A stretch of DNA of 64,000 nt from contig CAWGCG010000005.1 of assembly GCA_963821025.1 (NCBI GenBank), positions 186,001-250,000 on the forward strand, in the 5' to 3' direction. Below the pieces are notes generated by a model, which saw only the letters and a list, made by a program, of their open reading frames with translations, had not been told where the DNA came from and did not search any database. Shown one piece after another: positions 42,344-49,721 of this stretch. The DNA comes from WHSW01 sp963821025 (GTDB lineage Bacteria; Actinomycetota; Thermoleophilia; Solirubrobacterales; 70-9). The position numbers and the translations under genes are program-made. Position 1 is the stretch's first letter; the number at the start of each line of letters is the position of its first letter.

Positions 42344-42619
42344 TCAGAGGCCGCCGGCCATCGCCGGCAGGATCACCACGGTGTCGGAGTCCGAGACCGC
42401 CGTGCCGAGCCCGTCGAGGACGCGGACGTCCTCGTCGTTCAAGTACACGTTGACGTAGCGGTTGAGCTCGCCGTCGTCGGCAAAAAGCTGCCCGCGGGTA
42501 TCGGGATGGGTCTCGGCGAGCGCGCCCAGGACCTCGCCGACCGTGGCACCCTCGGCGGCGATCTCGCTGGCGCCATCGGTGCGCGGGCGGAGCACCGGCG
42601 GGATCTTCACGGTCGGCAT
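42344..42619 (-). CDS. cysO: CysO-like ubiquitin-fold sulfur carrier with C-terminal GGL
   Basis: A 91-residue MoaD/ThiS-family protein matching mycobacterial CysO in pattern: PTVKIPPVLRP at the start, NRYVNVYLNDEDVR in the middle and VVILPAMAGG near the end. The Gly-Gly tail would be adenylated and thiocarboxylated, then used by CysM to make cysteine. Unusually, one Leu follows the GG before the stop, so the tail must be trimmed before activation, as for carriers such as QbsE. ATG 42619 gives the family N-terminus. It is downstream of its probable activating enzyme by 17 bases. Confidence 0.82.
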   Translation of the reverse strand: MPTVKIPPVLRPRTDGASEIAAEGATVGEVLGALAETHPDTRGQLFADDGELNRYVNVYLNDEDVRVLDGLGTAVSDSDTVVILPAMAGGL

Positions 42620-42636
42620 CCTCGGCAGGCTATTGG

Positions 42637-43836
42637 CTAGCTGCTCGCCGGCGAGGGCTCGCGCGCGGGAGCGCCGCAGAAGAGCTCGTAGTCGGGAAAG
42701 CGGCCCATCTCCTCGGCCGGAATCTCCTCCACCGAGTCGCCGCAGATCGGGCACTCGGGGTCGCGCTTGACCTTGAGCTCGGTGAACCGGGTGCCGAGCG
42801 ATTCATAGAGCAACAGGCGCCCGATCAGCGGTTCCCCGATACCGGCGCTCAGCTTGATCACCTCGTTGGCCTGCAGCAGCCCCATCACCCCGGCCATCAC
42901 CCCGAGCACGCCGTTGGCCCCGCAGCTCGGCGCCAGCTCGGCGGGCGGCGGGACCGGATACAGGCAGCGGTAGCAGGGGCCCTCGTAAGGAACGAAGGTC
43001 GAGATCTGGCCGTCGAAGCCGAGAATCGAAGCCGAGACGACCGGCTTTCGCAGCCGTACCGATGCGTCGTTGAGCAGGTAGCGAGTGGGGAAGTTGTCGG
43101 CGCCATCGACGATCAGGTCGTAGGGCTCGATCAGCTCCAGGATGTTCGACCCGTCGAGGCGCAGGTTGTGCTCGATCACCTCGACGTCGGGGTTCAGGGC
43201 CTCGATCGTGAGCCGGGCCGATTCAGCCTTGGACACGCCGACCCGCTCGGTGTTGTGGATCACCTGGCGCTGCAGGTTGGAGGCCTCGACGACGTCGTCG
43301 TCGACGATCCCCAGGGTGCCGATTCCGGCGGCCGCGAGGTAGAGCGCGCTCGGGGCCCCGAGCCCGCCGGCGCCGAGCAACAGGACCTTCGAGTTCAGCA
43401 TCGCGAGCTGGCCCTCGACCCCGACCTCGGGCAGCAGCGTGTGACGGGAGTAACGCATCCGCTGCTCGGCGCTCAGACCCGACTCGGCGACGGTCGGCAG
43501 CCCGGCCTGCTCCCAGGCGACGATCCCGCCCTCGAGCACGGCGACGTTGTCGTAACCGAGCCGGGCGAGCGATGCGGCGCTCAGCGACGAGCGGTTGTCG
43601 GTGCGGCAGTGGAGGACAAGCCGCTCTGAGGTATCCGGAGCGATCTCGTCGATGCGCTCGGCGAGCTCGCCTTGGGGGACGTGGGTGGCGGCCTCGAGGT
43701 GGGACTCGTCCCACTCGTTTTGCTCGCGCACATCGATCAGCTTGACGCCGGCATCGATCTCCTCGCGCGCCTGCTCGAGGTCGATCAGCTCGATCGCGCC
43801 CGGTACCCGATCTCTGCGCTCGGCGGCCGTCGCCAT
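42637..43836 (-). CDS. Rhodanese-MoeB fusion, sulfur-carrier adenylyl/sulfurtransferase (MoeZ-like)
   Basis: A 399-residue enzyme that should adenylate the carrier's C-terminal Gly and load sulfur. Residues 14-115 are a rhodanese domain with active Cys77 in LHCRTDNRS. Residues about 120-380 are a ThiF/MoeB domain: nucleotide loop GAGGLG (155-160), DDDVVEASNLQRQ, and zinc ligands C288/C291 and C362/C365. In mycobacterial MoeZ the order is MoeB then rhodanese; here it is reversed. ATG 43836 has TAGGAGAT just upstream. It is paired with the CysO-like gene; it could also serve molybdopterin or thiamine carriers. Confidence 0.86.
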   Translation of the reverse strand: MATAAERRDRVPGAIELIDLEQAREEIDAGVKLIDVREQNEWDESHLEAATHVPQGELAERIDEIAPDTSERLVLHCRTDNRSSLSAASLARLGYDNVAVLEGGIVAWEQAGLPTVAESGLSAEQRMRYSRHTLLPEVGVEGQLAMLNSKVLLLGAGGLGAPSALYLAAAGIGTLGIVDDDVVEASNLQRQVIHNTERVGVSKAESARLTIEALNPDVEVIEHNLRLDGSNILELIEPYDLIVDGADNFPTRYLLNDASVRLRKPVVSASILGFDGQISTFVPYEGPCYRCLYPVPPPAELAPSCGANGVLGVMAGVMGLLQANEVIKLSAGIGEPLIGRLLLYESLGTRFTELKVKRDPECPICGDSVEEIPAEEMGRFPDYELFCGAPAREPSPASS

Positions 43837-43882
43837 ACTAAATCTCCTAATTCCTATCCGGAATCCCAGGTTTACTTCAGAA

Positions 43883-43911
43883 AGTGTACCAACGCGATGC
43901 CCGCGCGTCAG
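43883..43911 (-). promoter_or_regulatory. Promoter of the rhodanese-MoeB / cysO-like operon
   Basis: On the minus strand, CTGACG (43911-43906) and TACACT (43888-43883) are separated by 17 bases. This leaves a leader of about 40 bases with TAGGAGAT before ATG 43836. The -35 box overlaps the stop of the upstream glycosyltransferase gene. The imperfect palindrome GGTttACTTcagaAAGTgtACC (43869-43890) covers the -10 box, and the same TACACTTT string occurs at the cysM start. Confidence 0.6.
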
Positions 43912-44810
43912 CGGTCGGCAAGCGGCGGCAGCTCCGGGGGCGGATCGGCGGCCACAGCGCCCGCCAACGCCGCGCGGTCGCGCTCGCCGGCCCGCCCGAG
44001 CACCGTCTTCGCGATCAGTCGCAGGCGCAGGTTGAGCCGCAGCGCGCGCCAGCCGATCCGCTCGCGACGCGGGCCGTAGGCGCGCCGCAGAGCTGCCCTC
44101 CAGTTCAGCGTTCCCAACGGGCGCCAGCCTTCGCCCGAGCCGTGCAGAGCGGCGGATGAGCCCTGGCCGTGATGGACGATCCGACAGCTCTGCGGCGAGA
44201 ACCAGGAGCCGATCCCCGCCTGCGCAGCCCGCAGCCCAAGGTCGATGTCCTCCCCGTACATGTGCAGCGCGGGGTCGAAGGGCCCAAGCTCGCGCAGGAT
44301 CGGGGTCGGGGCGGCGATGCAGGCCCCGTTCAGCCATGTGACCCGAAGTTGGCGTTCGAGCCGGTATGGCTCGGTGCGAGCCAGCGCGGCTGCCGGCTGA
44401 AGCGCCGCCGGGACCAGCGCCCGGACCCAGGGCCAGGCGCCGACCTCGGGACCGCTTGCCGACGGCTGCACCGTGAGGTCGGCGTTGAGCACCCTTGGGC
44501 CGACCAGGCCGCCGAGCTCGAGCGCCCTCGCGGCGAGTCGGTCGAGCCCGGCGTCGAGCAGCTCCGTGTCGGGGTTGAGCATGACGGTCGCCGCCTCCGT
44601 CGCCTCGCCAACCCCCGCGTTGGTGGCGGCGCCGAAACCGACGTTCTCGCCGAGCTCGACGAACCTCTGGCGACCCTTCCACAGCTCAACGACCTCCGAG
44701 GGCCCATCCGAGGAGGCGTTGTCGACCACGATCAGCTCCTGATCGCCGTCCAGCTGCTCGTTCATCGACGTGACGAGAGTGCGCAGGTGACCCGCGCACT
44801 CCCATGTCAC
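43908..44810 (-). CDS. GT2 (rhamnosyltransferase-like) glycosyltransferase
   Basis: A 300-residue GT-A enzyme. The nucleotide site is LIVVDNASSDGPSE, the middle segment is LGENVGFGAATNAGV, the DxD equivalent is MLNPDTELLD, and LHMYGEDIDLGLRAAQAG is the cap typical of rhamnosyl-type GT2 proteins. The start is odd. The first in-frame start codon (GTG 44810) lies inside the first conserved strand, whose beginning (INYSIVVV) is encoded upstream with no start codon before the htpX stop in the same frame. A nonstandard start, readthrough or a lost codon is possible. Confidence 0.72.
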   Translation of the reverse strand: MTWECAGHLRTLVTSMNEQLDGDQELIVVDNASSDGPSEVVELWKGRQRFVELGENVGFGAATNAGVGEATEAATVMLNPDTELLDAGLDRLAARALELGGLVGPRVLNADLTVQPSASGPEVGAWPWVRALVPAALQPAAALARTEPYRLERQLRVTWLNGACIAAPTPILRELGPFDPALHMYGEDIDLGLRAAQAGIGSWFSPQSCRIVHHGQGSSAALHGSGEGWRPLGTLNWRAALRRAYGPRRERIGWRALRLNLRLRLIAKTVLGRAGERDRAALAGAVAADPPPELPPLADR

Positions 44811-44846
44811 GACGACTATCGAGTAGTTGATCTCTGCCGCTGAGCG

Positions 44847-45707
44847 CTAGCCGATCGTCGGGCGCATCTGCCGCAGCCGGCGGACGCGCTCCTCGATCGG
44901 CGGGTGGGTCGAGAACAGACCGGCGAGCCCGCGGCCGGAGAACGGCTTGACGATGTAGAGCGGCTCGGTCGCCTGGTTGACCTGCATCGGCATCGCCTTC
45001 GCGCCCTCCTCGAGCCGCAACAGCGCCGAGGCCAACGACTCCGGGTTGCCGCAGATCTCGGCCCCGGTGGCATCGGCCGCGTACTCGCGCTGGCGCGAGA
45101 CCGCGAGCTGGATCAGGCTCGCCGAAATCGGGGCGAGGATGACCAGGGCGAGGCTTCCGATCAGGCCCAGTGGCGAATCGTCGTCGCCCCCGAACCACAT
45201 GAAGAAGTACGCCAGATAGGTGATCATCGCGCCGATCGCCGAGGCGACCGACTGGGTCAGGATGTCGCGGTTGCTGATATGGGCGAGCTCGTGCGAGATC
45301 ACTCCGCGAAGCTCGTCCTCGGACAGCAGCTTGGTGATCCCGCTGGTCACGGCGACGGCCGCATGCTTCGGGCCGCGGCCGGAGGCAAAGGCGTTCGGCT
45401 GATCGCTGGGAATCACGTACAGGCGCGGCATCGGGATCTCGGCGCGCGTGGTCAGCTCGCGGACCATCTGGTAGATGCCCGGCGCCTCCTCCTCGGAGAG
45501 CGGCTTCGCGCGCGCGCTGGCGATGGCGATCTTGTCGCTGAACCAGTAGGCGACGAAGTTCATCAGCAGCGCGATCCCGAGGAAGACGCTGGCGATCTGG
45601 ATTCCGCCGATCGCGTAGCCGATCGCGACCAGCAGGCCGCCGAGGGTCGCCATCAGGATGGTCGTCCTCAGGGCAGCTGAGAAATTGGATTTGCGCGTGG
45701 TTGTCAT
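44847..45707 (-). CDS. htpX: HtpX-type membrane zinc metalloprotease
   Basis: A 286-residue M48 protease that degrades misfolded membrane proteins. There are two N-terminal helices (about 13-35 and 38-56), the family segment YVIPSDQPNAFASGRGPKHAAVAVTS (split as in homologues), the zinc site HELAH (139-143) with a later Glu in a helix, and further hydrophobic stretches near 155-190. ATG 45707 gives the usual N-terminus; ATG 45779 would add a 24-residue polar extension. An AAGGAG lies 12 bases before ATG 45707. It may respond to envelope stress in a cell with heavy surface-polymer traffic, though this is inference. Confidence 0.9.
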   Translation of the reverse strand: MTTTRKSNFSAALRTTILMATLGGLLVAIGYAIGGIQIASVFLGIALLMNFVAYWFSDKIAIASARAKPLSEEEAPGIYQMVRELTTRAEIPMPRLYVIPSDQPNAFASGRGPKHAAVAVTSGITKLLSEDELRGVISHELAHISNRDILTQSVASAIGAMITYLAYFFMWFGGDDDSPLGLIGSLALVILAPISASLIQLAVSRQREYAADATGAEICGNPESLASALLRLEEGAKAMPMQVNQATEPLYIVKPFSGRGLAGLFSTHPPIEERVRRLRQMRPTIG

Positions 45708-45906
45708 CGGAAGGTCCGACTCCTTGCTGGTTGTCCGACTCTCAAGACTCAGGCGGCCGAACTTGAACCTGGTGTCCATTCATTGTGACGACGCCGCGCG
45801 CCGGGGCCATGGGGGTTGACCCTCGATCGCGATGGGGGCGAACCCTGCCCCTCGGGCTGCCGCCGGCGCCGGCGCCGGTCCGCCGGCAGCGTGGCGCCAG
45901 CCCGCC

Positions 45907-45945
45907 GGGGCGAGAAACGATCGCCAGGCGATCCTTTCTCGCCCC
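45907..45945. repeat. 39-nt near-perfect palindrome between htpX and a sensor kinase gene
   Basis: The arms are GGGGCGAGAAA-C-GATCGCC and GGCGATC-C-TTTCTCGCCCC around a single central A. Only one opposed pair (C45918/C45934) fails to match, giving 18 paired positions per arm. It lies just upstream of the kinase -10 box (45956) and covers its -35 position. It could be an operator or a long hairpin. The flanking genes are divergent and there is no T tract beyond it, so it is not a normal terminator. The rest of 45708-45967 shows only GC-rich sequence. Confidence 0.75.
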
Positions 45946-45955
45946 GCTCGGCCGA

Positions 45956-45961
45956 TACCTT
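45956..45961 (+). promoter_or_regulatory. -10 box for a leaderless sensor kinase transcript
   Basis: TACCTT ends 6 bases before ATG 45968, so transcription would begin at or beside the start codon. No ribosome-binding site is seen. Confidence 0.5.
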
Positions 45962-45967
45962 GAACCG

Positions 45968-46960
45968 ATGCGCGGCCGCGATCTGTTCACCCAGGTCCTG
46001 ATCGTCAACCTGTTGGTGGTCGGCGCCACGGTGGTCGCCGCGGTCGTCGCCTCCGATCCCCGCCTCGACACCACCGAGGCGGCCGTGATCCTCGGTCTTT
46101 CGGTGGCGGTGACGATCCTCGCCAACGCCGTCTTGCTGCAACGCCGGTTCAAGCCGCTCGAGGACCTGGTCGACCAGATGGAGCGCGCCGACCTCTCGCG
46201 CCCGGGCGCGAACCTGACCGCCGGCGAGAGCCCCGGAGGGCCGGAGGAGGTCGAGCGCCTGCACGGCGCCTTCGTTCGCATGCTCGAGCGACTCGAGGCC
46301 GAGCGCCGTCGCGCCGCGAGCGCTGCGCTCGACGCCCAGGAGGAGGAGCGCGCCCGGGTCGCGCGCGATCTCCACGACGAGGTCAACCAGTCGCTGACCG
46401 GCCTGCTCTTGAGACTCGAGGCGGCCCGTGAGAAAGCACCGCCGGAGCTCGCGTCGGAGCTGGCGAAGATCAGGACGCTCGCCAACCAGGCGTTGCAGGA
46501 GCTGCTCGCGCTGGCGCGCCAGTTGCGCCCGACCGCGCTCGACGACCTCGGGCTCAAGGCCGCCCTCGCCAGCCACGTCACCGACCTCGGTCGCCAGAGC
46601 GGAATCGCCACCAGCTTCGATGCGGGCGGCGACATCGCCTCGATTCCCCATGAGATTCAGATCGTCACCTACCGCGTCGCCCAAGAGGCGCTCTCGAACG
46701 CGGTCCGCCACTCGGCCGCCGAGCACATCGGGGTGCGGCTGGCGCGCCAGGACGGATCGATCCAGTTGACGGTGGTCGATGACGGCCGCGGCTTCACCTT
46801 CGACCAGGCCTCCGGCGGCCTCGGCCTCGCCGGGATGCGCGAGCGCGCGCTGTTGGTCAACGGCGACCTGCGAGTCGAGTCGCGCCCAGACGACGGGACC
46901 AGGGTCCGGTTGCGCGTCCCGATCCGCGGCGGCGACACGAGCGCCGCTCGGGAGAGCTGA
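45968..46960 (+). CDS. NarL-family sensor histidine kinase
   Basis: A 330-residue membrane sensor kinase. Two helices (about 7-28 and 38-56) flank a very short outer loop, so it probably senses the membrane or a cytosolic cue rather than an external ligand. A HAMP-like linker (57-115) follows, then a HisKA_3 domain with phospho-acceptor His136 in RDLHDEVNQSLTG, and an ATPase domain with EALSNAVRHS, DDGRGF and GGLGLAGMRERA. It is paired with the response regulator starting one base after its stop. A 39-nt palindrome precedes its promoter. Confidence 0.9.
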   Translation: MRGRDLFTQVLIVNLLVVGATVVAAVVASDPRLDTTEAAVILGLSVAVTILANAVLLQRRFKPLEDLVDQMERADLSRPGANLTAGESPGGPEEVERLHGAFVRMLERLEAERRRAASAALDAQEEERARVARDLHDEVNQSLTGLLLRLEAAREKAPPELASELAKIRTLANQALQELLALARQLRPTALDDLGLKAALASHVTDLGRQSGIATSFDAGGDIASIPHEIQIVTYRVAQEALSNAVRHSAAEHIGVRLARQDGSIQLTVVDDGRGFTFDQASGGLGLAGMRERALLVNGDLRVESRPDDGTRVRLRVPIRGGDTSAARES

Positions 46961-46961
46961 C

Positions 46962-47591
46962 GTGCGCATCCTGATCGCCGACGACCACGGCATCGTCCGC
47001 TCGGGACTGCGGGTGCTGCTCGAACAGCAGGACGACATCGTGGTTATCGCCGAGGCTTCCGACGGCGCCAGCGCCCGCGACCTGGCGATCCGCGAGCGTC
47101 CGGACCTGGCGATCCTCGACGTCAAGATGCCGAAGCTGACCGGCCTGCAGGCCACTCGGGAGATCCGCGCCCAGGCCCCCGACGTCTCGGTCCTGATCCT
47201 CTCGATGTACGACGACGAGCGCTATCTGTTCGAGGCGCTCAAGGCCGGCGCTTCGGGCTATGTGCTCAAGGCGCAGGCCGACGTCGACCTGCTCGAGGCC
47301 GTGCGCGCCGTCGGGCGCGGCGAGCCCTTCCTCACGCCAGAGGCTCAGCGGTCGCTGATCAAAGATGTGCTCGGCGAGGGTGTCGCCCGTCCGAGCGAGC
47401 TCACACCGCGCGAGGAGGAGGTGGTCAAGCTGGTCGCCGAAGCGCACACCAACAAGGAGATCGCCGAAATCCTCCACCTGTCGGAGAAGACCGTGGAGAA
47501 CCACCGCTCCAAGGCGATGAAGAAGCTCGGCATGCGCGACCGGGTCGAGCTCGTGCGTTACGCGATCCGCCGCGGGTTGATCGAGCCCTAG
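46962..47591 (+). CDS. NarL/LuxR-family response regulator
   Basis: A 209-residue DNA-binding response regulator. The receiver domain (1-120) has acidic DD at 7-8, phospho-acceptor Asp53 in LAILDVKMPKLTG, and a conserved Lys near 104 in YVLKAQAD. The LuxR-type helix-turn-helix lies at about 145-205 (ELTPREEEVVKLVAEAHTNK, then SEKTVENHRSKAMKKLG). GTG 46962 lies one base after the kinase stop. It is the probable partner of that kinase. Targets are unknown; the 39-nt palindrome upstream of the kinase gene is a candidate. Confidence 0.92.
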   Translation: MRILIADDHGIVRSGLRVLLEQQDDIVVIAEASDGASARDLAIRERPDLAILDVKMPKLTGLQATREIRAQAPDVSVLILSMYDDERYLFEALKAGASGYVLKAQADVDLLEAVRAVGRGEPFLTPEAQRSLIKDVLGEGVARPSELTPREEEVVKLVAEAHTNKEIAEILHLSEKTVENHRSKAMKKLGMRDRVELVRYAIRRGLIEP

Positions 47592-47607
47592 ACGGCTCCG
47601 GTGCCGC

Positions 47608-48213
47608 TCAGGCGCCCGGCGGTCTCTGCAGCACGTAGAGGTTGTTGAGCCCGAGCTGAAAGCGCTTGGCCGCGACCGTCTCGAGGCCGTGGGCGGCGAA
47701 CAGGCGGGGGGCATCGGTTGGGTCGAACCCCCAATGCTGCTCGATCCCGACCGCGCGCATCAGACGCATCCGGACGAGGACGTCGACGATCGCATCGACC
47801 GCCTTCGAAGGCACCGTGATCACGATGTGGCCGCCCGGCGCCAGCCGGCGGGCGCACTCCCGCGCGAACCGCTCCTGCTCGGCGGGGGGAATGTGCTCGA
47901 GCACCGCCAGCATCGTGATCAGATCGAACGGTCCGGCGTCCGGCAGGTCCTCGGGAAACCAGCCCTTGACCAGGCGCCAGTTCGGGCCTTCCAGCTGGCG
48001 CTTGAGACCGGAGTCGATGCCGACGCCCTCGGCCATCCTGCCGTCGAAGCGGCGAAACATCGCCCCGTCGGCCGAGCCGATGTCGAGCACGCGGGCCCCC
48101 GGCTGGAGATACGGGAGCGCCTTGGAGATTCGCCAGTCTCGCAGCAACCGGTCGAGCGGCTTCATCCTCAGGTCCGCGACCCTGCGCGGCTGCTCGCCCG
48201 GCGACTGGTTCAC
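47608..48213 (-). CDS. Class I SAM-dependent methyltransferase
   Basis: A 201-residue methyltransferase: motif I VLDIGSADGAMFRRF, GVGIDSGL at the second strand, LITMLAVLEHIPPAEQERF, and LAPGGHIVITVPS. It resembles Methyltransf_11/23-type enzymes of lipid and sugar pathways. GTG 48213 overlaps the stop of the upstream membrane glycosyltransferase gene (GTGA), so it ends the operon of three membrane glycosyltransferases. It probably methylates their product or lipid carrier. Confidence 0.78.
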   Translation of the reverse strand: MNQSPGEQPRRVADLRMKPLDRLLRDWRISKALPYLQPGARVLDIGSADGAMFRRFDGRMAEGVGIDSGLKRQLEGPNWRLVKGWFPEDLPDAGPFDLITMLAVLEHIPPAEQERFARECARRLAPGGHIVITVPSKAVDAIVDVLVRMRLMRAVGIEQHWGFDPTDAPRLFAAHGLETVAAKRFQLGLNNLYVLQRPPGA

Positions 48214-49721
48214 GACACAGGCTCCGCCTCGATCCGCCGCCGTTCGGCCTCGGCCCGCCAGAGCGAGTGTGCGGCCATCGCGGCGCCGGCGGCCAGCAGC
48301 CCCGCGAGGGGCACCGTGTAGCGCCCGACGTAGACGCCGCTCAGGGTCGGTGCGGCGAGCAGCGCGAGCCCACCGACGCCGAACATCAGCACCCCGACCC
48401 TGGTGCGCCGCGGTCCCACCAGGAGGCCGATCAGGGTCAGCGCGGTGGCGATCGTGAGCGCCGTCCCACCGAAGCGGAAGATCACCTGCGAGTACCTCTC
48501 GATCACCAGCCCGGTCTCGATCCGGTGCACGGAGAAGTCGTTGAAGAACGTCTCCATACCGCGCTCGGTGTCTGCCTCGACCACCGGGTCGGTCCGTCCG
48601 GGCGCTCCCGCCGACCAGTCCAGCTGAGGGTCGAGCGCACCGCCCGCGAACGGCACCGCCGCGGTCGAGCTTGGAACGTAGAAGGAGACCAGGTCGTCCC
48701 AGACGGCCTCCAGGTAGTCCCCGGGCTGGTTGAGCACCGCCTGGCGCGCGAAGGCGCCCACTTTTCTGTCCTCGGTGCCAAGGAACTTGAACTCCTGGAT
48801 CGCCGGCGAGTCGGGATGAAAGAGATAGAAGTCGCCACCGGGGCGCTCAGCAGCCGGTGTGTCTTCACACAGCGCTTCGGTGCCGTCGGGGGGCGTGAAC
48901 TGGTCGCAGTCGGCGAAGGTCGCCACCCGGTGGTAGAGCTGCCACCCCGACGACGGTGCGATGCCGAAGCTGTCGCCCTTGGCGTAGATCACCGCCATGT
49001 AGGGGATCAGCAAAGCGACGGCCAACCCGGCCACGATTGCCGGCAGCCGCCAGCGTGGGAGCCACGGCCGCGGCGACGAGAGCACGATCGCCAGGACGAG
49101 CACCGGGATGAGGAAGACGCCGGCCGCGCGGACGGTGGTCGCAAGCGCGACCAGGACCGCGGTCGCCAGCGGCCATCGCCACCAGGGCGACGGATCGTCG
49201 ATCGCTCGCACGCACGCATACAACGACCCCGAGAGCAAGAACACGAACGTCGATTCGGACATGATCGAATGCTCGAGATAGATCTGATCCCCGCCCAAGA
49301 GGACGATCCCGGCCGGGACCAGCCCCGGCCATTCGCTTCCCGTGATCCGGCGGACGCCGGCGTAGAGGAGCAAGCCCGAGGCGATCCCGAGCAGGTGCTG
49401 GATGAAGACCGCGACGACGACCTCGCGGGTGAAGATCCCGAGCAGTGCCAGTAGCGCCGAGTACCCCGCCGGATGCTGGGGGTTCGAGAAGGGATCGGTA
49501 CCCGCGTAGTAGGAGTAGGGCCAGGCGTCGGAGAGGGTGGTCGTGACCGGAAACCAGGAGATCATCGAGAGCAGCCGCAGGCCGACTCCACCGACGACCA
49601 GGGCCAGCAAGACCCACTGAGCCCTGCTTTCGGGCCTCAATCGGCGCCGCACCGCCGCACCTCGGACACGCCAGTCATCCGCCGTCAGCCTCGAGCCGAC
49701 GAACCCCGAGCTGCGGCTCAC
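48210..49721 (-). CDS. GT39-like membrane glycosyltransferase, paralogue 1 of 3
   Basis: A 503-residue polytopic membrane protein. After the first helix comes LSDAWPYSYYAGTDPF then PQHPAGYSALLALLG, the loop where GT39/ArnT-type enzymes carry the catalytic acid. About nine more helices follow, with EHSIMSESTFVFLLSGSLYA. An extracytoplasmic domain (about 270-400) has ADCDQFTPPDGTEALCED, whose two Cys are conserved in all three copies. GTG 49721 overlaps the previous stop. It probably uses a polyprenyl-phosphate sugar to modify a surface glycan or lipid. Confidence 0.75.
   Translation of the reverse strand: MSRSSGFVGSRLTADDWRVRGAAVRRRLRPESRAQWVLLALVVGGVGLRLLSMISWFPVTTTLSDAWPYSYYAGTDPFSNPQHPAGYSALLALLGIFTREVVVAVFIQHLLGIASGLLLYAGVRRITGSEWPGLVPAGIVLLGGDQIYLEHSIMSESTFVFLLSGSLYACVRAIDDPSPWWRWPLATAVLVALATTVRAAGVFLIPVLVLAIVLSSPRPWLPRWRLPAIVAGLAVALLIPYMAVIYAKGDSFGIAPSSGWQLYHRVATFADCDQFTPPDGTEALCEDTPAAERPGGDFYLFHPDSPAIQEFKFLGTEDRKVGAFARQAVLNQPGDYLEAVWDDLVSFYVPSSTAAVPFAGGALDPQLDWSAGAPGRTDPVVEADTERGMETFFNDFSVHRIETGLVIERYSQVIFRFGGTALTIATALTLIGLLVGPRRTRVGVLMFGVGGLALLAAPTLSGVYVGRYTVPLAGLLAAGAAMAAHSLWRAEAERRRIEAEPVS

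Noticed and set aside
45907..45945. The 39-nt palindrome as a rho-independent terminator
   Set aside because: The flanking genes point away from it and no T tract follows on either strand.
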